From positions 1-15,541 of the forward strand of contig JAACDY010000042.1 in the NCBI GenBank assembly GCA_009936675.1: a stretch of DNA of 15,541 nt. The letters are read 5' to 3'. Below the pieces are notes generated by a model, which was not told where the DNA came from, did no database searches, and was given only the letters and a program-made list of their open reading frames with translations. This DNA comes from Bacteroidota bacterium (lineage in GTDB: Bacteria > Bacteroidota > Bacteroidia > Flavobacteriales > Flavobacteriaceae). A program made the translations under genes and the position numbers. Every line of letters begins with the position of its first letter. Position 1 is the stretch's first letter. Positions 7,720 to 14,251 of this stretch are shown here, in pieces.

Positions 7720-8541
7720 ATGAAAAAGATAGAATGGGAAAGTCTGGCCGACTTCAGTGACATTAAGTTTGAGTTGTTTGAAGGTGTGGCCAAAATTACC
7801 ATCAATCGTCCCGAAGTTTATAATGCCTTTCGTCCGGAAACCAACATACAGATGTTGGAAGCGATGGAGGTTTGTCGTGAGCGGAATGATATCGATGTGG
7901 TGGTATTTACGGGAGCCGGGGACAAAGCTTTTTGTAGTGGAGGTGATCAAAATGTAAAAGGAGTTGGAGGATATGTCGGAGAAGACGGTATTCCCCGATT
8001 GAATGTATTGGATTTACACAAACGCATCAGAGAGTTGCCCAAACCTGTCGTTGCTATGGTTAATGGTTATGCTATTGGTGGAGGTCATGTATTACATGTT
8101 GTTTGCGATCTGACCATTGCGAGTGAAAACGCTATTTTTGGCCAAACCGGACCCAAAGTAGGGAGTTTTGACGGAGGCTTTGGTTCTTCTTATTTAGCAA
8201 GACATGTGGGACAAAAAAAGGCAAGAGAAATATGGTTTCTCTGCCAGCAATATTCCGCCGCCGAAGCCGAGAAAATGGGACTGGTCAATAAGGTTGTTCC
8301 CCTAGAACAGTTGGAAACCACTGTTCTGGAATGGTGTAAAATGATGCAAAAAAGAAGTCCTTTGGCCTTGCGTATGATCAAGAGGTGTTTGAATGCAGAA
8401 TTGGACGGCCAGCACGGATTGATGCAATTGGCCGGAGATGCGACCTTGATGTATTATCTTATGGATGAGGCTCAGGAGGGCAAGCAGGCTTTTCTGGACA
8501 AAAGAGATCCCAATTTTAAAAAGTATCCAAAGTTTCCCTAA
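7720..8541 (+). CDS. menB: 1,4-dihydroxy-2-naphthoyl-CoA synthase
   Basis: Crotonase-fold enzyme that closes the second ring of o-succinylbenzoyl-CoA to form DHNA-CoA. The 273-residue length is normal. Motifs include INRPEVYNAFRP (29-40), the oxyanion-hole segments CSGGDQ (72-77) and GYAIGGGHVL (117-126), GQTGPKVGSFDGG (141-153) and the typical C-terminal DKRDPNFKKYPKFP. Gly144 stands where bicarbonate-independent MenB proteins carry Asp, so this should be the bicarbonate-dependent type, as in E. coli (established for the family; applied here by eye). ATG 7720 follows menD by 22 bases. The next gene, menA, probably starts 5 bases after the TAA. Confidence 0.97.
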   Translation: MKKIEWESLADFSDIKFELFEGVAKITINRPEVYNAFRPETNIQMLEAMEVCRERNDIDVVVFTGAGDKAFCSGGDQNVKGVGGYVGEDGIPRLNVLDLHKRIRELPKPVVAMVNGYAIGGGHVLHVVCDLTIASENAIFGQTGPKVGSFDGGFGSSYLARHVGQKKAREIWFLCQQYSAAEAEKMGLVNKVVPLEQLETTVLEWCKMMQKRSPLALRMIKRCLNAELDGQHGLMQLAGDATLMYYLMDEAQEGKQAFLDKRDPNFKKYPKFP

Positions 8542-8545
8542 TCTT

Positions 8546-9454
8546 TTGAATTCTAAATTTTCAGTTTGGTTGATTGCTGCTCGTTTGAGAACCCTACCAC
8601 TCTCTGTGGCAGGAATCATAAGCGGCAACGCCATTGCATCCAGGGATGAACGTTTTTCCCTTACTATTTTTTTACTCGCCATCCTGACAGCCATCGCCTT
8701 TCAAATCATTTCCAATTTTGCCAATGACTATGGGGATGGGATCAAGGGGACGGACAATGCCGAACGGTTGGGGCCTGAGCGAACATTTCAACAGGGATTA
8801 CTTTCGGCCAAAGCCCTAAAAAAAGGAATTGTGATTGCTGCATTGATTTCAATCCTATTGGCCATTAGTTTGATTTACGTGGCCCTAGGTGGGGAACAAT
8901 TTTTGATTTCTCTTTTCTTTATTGTACTTGCGGTAGCTGCAGTTTGGGCTGCCATCAAATATACGGTGGGTCGTAATGCCTACGGATATTTGGGATTGGG
9001 AGACTTGTTTGTATTTCTTTTTTTTGGCTGGGTAAGTGTGATGGGAGCCTATTATTTACAGACGCAAAGTCTCGACCTTACTGCCCTGTTTTTGGGAACA
9101 GCCATCGGATTGCTCAGTGTGGGGGTGCTTAACCTCAACAACATGAGAGACATTGCCAATGACAAAAAATCTAATAAAAACACCTTGGTGGTTTATCTGG
9201 GGAGCCAGAAGGCCAAAAAATATCATTATATCTTGATGTTTTTGGGTGCTTTATTCCTGTTTTTTGGAATGGGAACAATATGGGTAAAAGAAAATCCCTT
9301 ATCATTGTTGATCATGCTACCCATATTTTTTCATTTGTATCAGGTGATGAAAATACAACAACCCAAAGCCTATGACCCCTTGTTAAAACAACTTGCACTG
9401 TCCACTTTTTTTGTTTCATTAGCTTTGTTTGTTATTTATTACCGCTTCCAATGA
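8546..9454 (+). CDS. menA: 1,4-dihydroxy-2-naphthoate polyprenyltransferase
   Basis: Integral membrane UbiA-type prenyltransferase that attaches the polyprenyl tail to DHNA, giving demethylmenaquinone. Two Asp-rich Mg/diphosphate sites are visible: NDYGD at 60-64 and the RDIAND region, with Asp at about 202 and 206. About eight to nine hydrophobic helices cover the rest. I chose TTG 8546, 5 bases after the menB stop, giving 302 residues that begin MNSKFSVWLIAARLRTLPLS, the usual spacing before the conserved AARLRTLPLS. The longer frame from ATG 8465 would overlap menB by 77 bases and add a 27-residue Arg/Lys-rich leader without family resemblance. The stop overlaps the menC start as ATGA. Confidence 0.94.
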   Translation: MNSKFSVWLIAARLRTLPLSVAGIISGNAIASRDERFSLTIFLLAILTAIAFQIISNFANDYGDGIKGTDNAERLGPERTFQQGLLSAKALKKGIVIAALISILLAISLIYVALGGEQFLISLFFIVLAVAAVWAAIKYTVGRNAYGYLGLGDLFVFLFFGWVSVMGAYYLQTQSLDLTALFLGTAIGLLSVGVLNLNNMRDIANDKKSNKNTLVVYLGSQKAKKYHYILMFLGALFLFFGMGTIWVKENPLSLLIMLPIFFHLYQVMKIQQPKAYDPLLKQLALSTFFVSLALFVIYYRFQ

Positions 9455-10488
9455 AAGCCCATTACAAAAGATATGTTGTGAAGTTTAAACGTCCCGGAGG
9501 TACCTCTCGTGGGGTATTGACGGAAAAGGAAACTTGGTTTTTGTATTTGACCGAAGGGAATAAAATAGGAGTAGGGGAGTGTGGCCTATTTAGAGGGTTG
9601 AGTGCAGACGACCGACCAGACTATGAGGACCAACTCAAAGGCTTATGTGATCTCATCAATCAAAACCAAAGGGTATCCCTTGCGTCACTTCAAGCTTTCC
9701 CATCGATCCAAATGGGCTATGAAACGGCCTTGTTGTCACTACAATCCGATGATCCCTATGTGCTTTATCCCTCTGAATTTATTCGAGGAAAGAAGAAGAT
9801 TCGTATCAATGGTTTGGTATGGATGGGGGAACTATCTTTTATGAAGACTCAAATCGATGAAAAAATAGATCAAGGCTTTGATTGTATCAAGTTAAAAATA
9901 GGAGCTTTGGATTTTGACCAAGAATTGTCTTTGCTCAGGGGTATTCGAAAACATTACGATTCTCAACAAATGATGTTGAGGGTAGATGCCAATGGTGCTT
10001 TTTCTCCCTCAGAGGCTCCAAACAAATTAAAGGCTTTGAGTGAATTGGATATTCATTCCATCGAACAGCCCATTAAAGCCGGACAAGTCGATGCCATGCA
10101 TCAACTGTGTGTCAATTCTCCCATTCCCATAGCTTTGGATGAAGAACTGATTGGGGTCATCGACACAAAAGACAGAAAGGCTCTTCTGGATGCCATTATG
10201 CCTCAGTATCTGATTTTAAAACCTTCTCTTTTGGGTGGATTTAAATCTTGCGAGGAATGGATTAGGCTGGCCGAAGATCGCTCTATAGGGTGGTGGGTAA
10301 CCTCTGCTTTGGAGAGTAATATAGGGTTGAACGCCATTGCGCAATGGACCTTTTCTTTGGGAGTCAACAACCATCAAGGCCTAGGAACGGGGGGGTTGTT
10401 TACCAATAATTTTGAGTCGCCTTTGGAAGTTCGCCAAGGCTACCTTACTTTTAATTCAAATCAAAATTGGGAGATGCCCACTGTATGA
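9451..10488 (+). CDS. menC: o-Succinylbenzoate synthase (enolase superfamily)
   Basis: Dehydrates SHCHC to o-succinylbenzoate, the aromatisation step. The 345-residue protein has the two-domain enolase-superfamily plan. Catalytic and metal residues are in place: K147 and K149 in the KLK motif, metal ligands D179 (RVDANGAF), E205 (IEQPI) and D230 (ALDEEL), and the second-face lysine K257 (LKPSLLGG), followed by TSALESNIGL. Enolase-superfamily members at this divergence can be mistaken for muconate-lactonising enzymes or dipeptide epimerases, but the position between menA and menE makes the MenC role strong. ATG 9451 overlaps the menA stop by 4 bases; its own TGA overlaps the next start by 4 bases. 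Confidence 0.94.
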   Translation: MKAHYKRYVVKFKRPGGTSRGVLTEKETWFLYLTEGNKIGVGECGLFRGLSADDRPDYEDQLKGLCDLINQNQRVSLASLQAFPSIQMGYETALLSLQSDDPYVLYPSEFIRGKKKIRINGLVWMGELSFMKTQIDEKIDQGFDCIKLKIGALDFDQELSLLRGIRKHYDSQQMMLRVDANGAFSPSEAPNKLKALSELDIHSIEQPIKAGQVDAMHQLCVNSPIPIALDEELIGVIDTKDRKALLDAIMPQYLILKPSLLGGFKSCEEWIRLAEDRSIGWWVTSALESNIGLNAIAQWTFSLGVNNHQGLGTGGLFTNNFESPLEVRQGYLTFNSNQNWEMPTV

Positions 10489-11396
10489 AATATTTAGAGC
10501 AAATAAAAATCGAGAACAATCGCTTTGTTGATTACATTAAGGGGGCGCTTATTTTTATTTTCTTTCATATTCTTGGACAGATTCCACTGACACTTTTTAT
10601 CATTTCTCAATCGAATCTTACCGGTAATTCCATCAATCAAAATGATATATTTTCCAGTCTCCCTCCCAACATAACCTTATTTTTAGTTTTACTGCCTTTT
10701 GCTGCTGTTATTCCATTTGTTTATCTGGTAGTGATCCGACTTCATGTGCGGTCATTTATCAGTTTGGTTACGGCCAGAAAACGTGTGGATTACAAAAGAA
10801 TCCTTTTTTCCTTTTTGTTATGGGGGACTGTTTCCGCTTCGATGGTGATTTTTGACTATTGGATGAATCCAGATGATTATGTTTGGAACTTTAAAGCTCT
10901 AACTTTTTTGGTTTTATTCCTGATCAGTATTGTTATGATTCCCCTCCAAACCTCGTTGGAGGAATTTGTTTTTAGAGGTTATTTGATGCAGGGCTTTGGA
11001 GTTCTTTGTAAAAACCGATGGATGCCATTATTGATCACATCAGTACTTTTTGGCTTATTACATATTTGGAATCCTGAAATTGACAAATTGGGGATACACT
11101 TGATCTGGTATTATATTGGTACTGGTTTGTTTTTGGGGCTGATCACCTTGATGGATGAGGGGATGGAATTGGCCTTGGGTTTCCATGCGGCCAACAATTT
11201 GGTGACGGCATTATTGGTGACCGCCTCTTGGACGGCATTTCAAACAGAATCTTTACTCATAGATAATTCGGAGCCTTCATTAGGGATGGAACTCATCTTT
11301 ACTTTAGCAGTGATTTATCCACTGTTAGCCCTTATTTTTGCCAAAAAGTACCAATGGAAAAACTGGATAACTCAATTAACCCATAAATTTGAATGA
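10485..11396 (+). CDS. CPBP-family intramembrane metalloprotease
   Basis: A 303-residue multi-pass membrane protein of the CPBP group (CAAX protease Rce1-like, ABI family). The metal-binding motifs are intact: EExxxR as E159-E160 with R164 in LEEFVFRGY, FxxxH with H193 in FGLLHIW, and H234 with N238 in FHAANNLV. Hydrophobic segments fall near residues 22-45, 65-85, 105-125, 138-158, 180-195, 205-222 and 270-288. I chose ATG 10485, whose ATGA overlaps the menC stop; an upstream in-frame ATG at 10467 is less likely. Bacterial relatives are linked to membrane-protein cleavage or self-immunity, but the substrate here is unknown. It is translationally embedded between menC and menE. A role in quinone metabolism is only an inference from position. 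Confidence 0.88.
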   Translation: MKYLEQIKIENNRFVDYIKGALIFIFFHILGQIPLTLFIISQSNLTGNSINQNDIFSSLPPNITLFLVLLPFAAVIPFVYLVVIRLHVRSFISLVTARKRVDYKRILFSFLLWGTVSASMVIFDYWMNPDDYVWNFKALTFLVLFLISIVMIPLQTSLEEFVFRGYLMQGFGVLCKNRWMPLLITSVLFGLLHIWNPEIDKLGIHLIWYYIGTGLFLGLITLMDEGMELALGFHAANNLVTALLVTASWTAFQTESLLIDNSEPSLGMELIFTLAVIYPLLALIFAKKYQWKNWITQLTHKFE

Positions 11397-12466
11397 ATAC
11401 ACCACACTATACCAAGATTCACAATCGATTTCAACTCAAAGGCTATTATTTTTCAGCAAATGAACTAAAGGACATTGGCTATGACTTTATCAAAGAAGGG
11501 GTTCCCTATGAAGTCGCCATCGGCAAATTCATCATGGATTGGATGGATAAAGAGGATTTTATCAATGTAAAAACCTCGGGTTCTACGGGCGATCCCAAAA
11601 TCATTCAAATTTCCAAACAAGCCATGGTCAATTCGGCCATTCGAACGGGAGATTCTTTTAATGTAGAGATCGGTGATACGGCACTCCATTGTTTACCAGC
11701 CGATTTTATTGCGGGTAAAATGATGTTGATTCGGGCGATGATTTTGGGATTGTCTTTGGATTTGGTTCAACCTACTGCCGATCCCATGAAAGATGTTATC
11801 AGTTCTTATGATTTTGTGGCCATGACCCCCATGCAAGCACACAACAGCTTGGGAAGGCTCCATCAAATCAAAACCTTAATCATTGGAGGGGCACCCATTT
11901 ATCCCCAATTGAATGAGAAGTTGGTTGCTTTACACAACAATTGTTTTGAGACCTACGGTATGACGGAAACCATCACTCATATTGCGGCTTCAAAACTTTC
12001 CGTACCCAAAAAACCATTTCGCGCGTTGGATGGAATTCATCTTGAGGTTCGCAAAAACGGCTGTTTGGTGGTAGATGCACCCGATATCACAGACAAGTTG
12101 ATTCACACCAATGATTTGGTAGAAATGCATGATGAAAGAACTTTTACCTATCTGGGGAGAAGAGATAACGTGATCAACAGTGGAGGCATTAAAATTTCAC
12201 CAGAGGTAGCAGAGCGAAAATTGGCCCATCACATTCGATTTCCCTTTTTTCTTCACGGTATTCCGGATGAGGTTTTGGGGCAAAAGCTCATCATGGTGGT
12301 TGAGGCGAGTGAGGTTCAAGCCAAAGATGTTGAGCAACAGTTGGCAGCTTGTGATAGCTTGGAAAAGTTTGAAGTACCCAAGACTTTATTTTGTGTTTCT
12401 GAAATATTGAGAAATAATGGGAAATACCTCAGGGCCAAGACGGTCGTTACTTTAACGATCACTTAG
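11393..12466 (+). CDS. menE: o-Succinylbenzoate-CoA ligase, short form
   Basis: Adenylates o-succinylbenzoate and transfers it to CoA, making the substrate for MenB. ANL-superfamily motifs are complete: the P-loop TSGSTGDPK (61-69), YGMTET (188-193), hinge region GRRDNVINSGGIKI (255-268) and the C-terminal catalytic lysine K344 in NNGKYLR. At 357 residues it is about 100 or more residues shorter than E. coli or Bacillus MenE. The loss is before the P-loop, which normally sits well beyond residue 100. I believe such short MenE proteins are common in Bacteroidota, so this is probably not a truncation. The ATG overlaps the CPBP stop by 4 bases. The TAG overlaps the stop codon of the opposite-strand carboxylase gene. 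Confidence 0.93.
   Translation: MNTPHYTKIHNRFQLKGYYFSANELKDIGYDFIKEGVPYEVAIGKFIMDWMDKEDFINVKTSGSTGDPKIIQISKQAMVNSAIRTGDSFNVEIGDTALHCLPADFIAGKMMLIRAMILGLSLDLVQPTADPMKDVISSYDFVAMTPMQAHNSLGRLHQIKTLIIGGAPIYPQLNEKLVALHNNCFETYGMTETITHIAASKLSVPKKPFRALDGIHLEVRKNGCLVVDAPDITDKLIHTNDLVEMHDERTFTYLGRRDNVINSGGIKISPEVAERKLAHHIRFPFFLHGIPDEVLGQKLIMVVEASEVQAKDVEQQLAACDSLEKFEVPKTLFCVSEILRNNGKYLRAKTVVTLTIT
12442..12460 (+). other. Hairpin at the menE 3' end
   Basis: An inverted repeat covers the last menE codons: GGTCGTTA (12442-12449) and TAACGATC (12453-12460) can pair as 8 base pairs (one G-U) with a 3-base loop. No T tract follows, so it is not a standard terminator. It is the only compact stem seen where the two convergent transcripts meet. 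Confidence 0.3.
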
Positions 12467-14103
12467 TCCTGTAAGAGTCCCATATTAAATCTTTTGTTGA
12501 CCGGAGCATGATTGGCAGCATCAATTCCTATACTGATCCACTTTCGCGTTTCTACTGGGTCAATGATGGCATCTGTCCATAACCGGGCGGCGGCGTAATA
12601 GGCTTGTGTTTGTTTGTCGTATCGAGATTTGATTTTCTTTAGAAGATCTTTTTCCTTTTTAGGATCAATTTTTTCCCCTTCTTTTTTGAGCTTTGATTTT
12701 TCGATTTGTAGTAAAACTTTGGCGGCCTGTTCGCCTCCCATTACGGCAATTTTAGACCCTGGCCATGCCAGAATCAGTCGCGGGTCAAAGGCTCTTCCAC
12801 ACATGGCATAATTTCCTGCACCGCTAGAATTGCCCATAACGATTGTAAATTTGGGAACGACCGAGTTGGCCATAGCATTGACCATTTTAGCTCCGTCTTT
12901 TATAATGCCTCCATGTTCTGCCTTACTACCCACCATAAAACCAGTAACATCTTGTAAGAAAACCAAAGGAATTTTACGTTGATTACAGTTGGCAATAAAA
13001 CGAGTGGATTTATCGGCAGCATCTCCATAAATGACTCCGCCAAACTGGGTCTCTCCTTGCCTGTTTTTGACCATCTTTCTTTGATTGGCCACGATCCCCA
13101 CAGCCCAACCGTTGATTCTGGCATAGGCAGTAATCATCGTTTTTCCGTAATCGGCTTTGTACTCCTCCATAGAATCATCATCGATAAGACAATCGATGAT
13201 GCGGTAGGTATCATAGGGTAGGGTTTTATCGGAAGGAAGAATTTTATAAATATCATCCACTTTTTTCTTTGGTGGGAAAATTTTTATTCTGTTAAAACCG
13301 GCTTTGGAATTGTCCCCAATTTTTTCCATCAATGATTTGATACGATTCAGAGCATCTGAGTCGTCTTTGGCCTTGTAATCCGCAATGCCACTGATTTCGG
13401 AATGGGTGGTCGCTCCTCCCAAGGTTTCGTTGTCGATTTCCTCTCCTATAGCGGCTTTGACCAGATAACTTCCTGCTAGAAAAATACTGGCGGTTTTGTC
13501 CACGATAATGGCTTCATCGGACATGATGGGAAGGTAGGCACCGCCTGCCACACAACTGCCCATGACTGCTGCAATTTGAACGATACCCTCACTGCTCATT
13601 TGGGCATTGTTTCTAAAGATTCTTCCAAAGTGTTCTTTGTCGGGGAAAATTTCATCTTGTCGGGGGAGAAATACCCCAGCACTGTCCACCAAGTAAATGA
13701 TGGGAATTCTGTTTTCTAAAGCAATCTCCTGTGCCCGTAAATTCTTTTTTGCACTGATGGGAAACCATGCGCCTGCTTTAACAGAGGCATCGTTGGCGAC
13801 GATGATACAGAGTTTTTGGGCAACGTAACCCATAACAATGACAACGCCTGCAGCAGGACATCCGCCCTCTTCTTCATACATTTCGTAGCCCGCTAAAGCT
13901 CCGATCTCTATGCTTTCTGAATCATTGTCTAATAGATAATCGACCCGCTCTCGGGCAGTCATTTTCCCCTGAGATCTGATTTTTTCTAGTTTTGACTTGC
14001 CTCCACCCAATTTGATTTGGGCTGTTTTTTGTTGTAACTCAGAGACCAACATTTTGTTTTGGTCTTTGTTTTTTTCTAAGGCGAGATCTGTTTTTGGCAC
14101 CAA
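12463..14103 (-). CDS. Acyl-CoA carboxylase beta subunit (MCC-like)
   Basis: Carboxyltransferase subunit of a biotin-dependent acyl-CoA carboxylase; it moves CO2 from carboxybiotin to an acyl-CoA. The 546-residue protein has both crotonase-like halves. The N half holds KMTARERVDYLLD (47-59), the block EIFPDKEHFGRIF (151-163) and the oxyanion segment SCVAGGAYLP (183-192). The C half holds DVTGFMVG (385-392) and SSGAGNYAMCG (426-436). The FPDKEHFGRIFRNNAQMSSEG block reads as the methylcrotonyl-CoA carboxylase type (leucine breakdown) more than propionyl-CoA, but substrate is not proven; geranyl-CoA is another option. No biotin carboxylase/carrier subunit is in the window. The frame starts at TTG 14103 with GTG at 14100; the first ATG is at 14052. 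I keep TTG because the upstream residues plausibly belong. Confidence 0.93.
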   Translation of the reverse strand: MVPKTDLALEKNKDQNKMLVSELQQKTAQIKLGGGKSKLEKIRSQGKMTARERVDYLLDNDSESIEIGALAGYEMYEEEGGCPAAGVVIVMGYVAQKLCIIVANDASVKAGAWFPISAKKNLRAQEIALENRIPIIYLVDSAGVFLPRQDEIFPDKEHFGRIFRNNAQMSSEGIVQIAAVMGSCVAGGAYLPIMSDEAIIVDKTASIFLAGSYLVKAAIGEEIDNETLGGATTHSEISGIADYKAKDDSDALNRIKSLMEKIGDNSKAGFNRIKIFPPKKKVDDIYKILPSDKTLPYDTYRIIDCLIDDDSMEEYKADYGKTMITAYARINGWAVGIVANQRKMVKNRQGETQFGGVIYGDAADKSTRFIANCNQRKIPLVFLQDVTGFMVGSKAEHGGIIKDGAKMVNAMANSVVPKFTIVMGNSSGAGNYAMCGRAFDPRLILAWPGSKIAVMGGEQAAKVLLQIEKSKLKKEGEKIDPKKEKDLLKKIKSRYDKQTQAYYAAARLWTDAIIDPVETRKWISIGIDAANHAPVNKRFNMGLLQD

Positions 14104-14122
14104 TTGATGAGTGTTGTTTTTA

Positions 14123-14130
14123 CAAATATA
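14123..14130 (-). promoter_or_regulatory. -7 box of the carboxylase promoter
   Basis: On the - strand this reads TATATTTG, an exact match to the Bacteroidota -7 consensus TAnnTTTG. It lies 19 bases before the TTG start at 14103, in the 148-base gap between fumC and the carboxylase. A good -33 TTTG at the usual distance is not seen, so this is a candidate. It would let the carboxylase gene be transcribed separately from fumC. The rest of the gap shows only a palindrome AAAAGCTTTT (14184-14193) and no convincing fumC terminator. Confidence 0.45.
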
Positions 14131-14251
14131 ATGTATGCGAATCTTTATGACCTTTTAACACCATGAAAAAAGGATAAAAGACGAAAAGCTTTTTTATAAA
14201 TATGGTTTGTACGGAATTAATCTTCCTATACCCTCATAAAGGAAAGGTCAA

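Noticed and set aside
8302..8694. 130-codon antisense frame across the menB/menA junction
   Set aside because: Covers conserved MenB C-terminal and MenA N-terminal codons on the other strand; the product has no domain-like pattern.
4392..12466. The men block as a siderophore (ent-type) cluster
   Set aside because: A hotdog thioesterase and isochorismate synthase also occur in enterobactin clusters, but MenD, MenC, MenE, MenB and MenA are all present and no NRPS or dihydroxybenzoate genes are seen.
14184..14193. AAAAGCTTTT palindrome after fumC as a terminator
   Set aside because: It has no loop and too little GC to form a stable stem, and nothing else in the 14104-14251 gap makes a convincing terminator.
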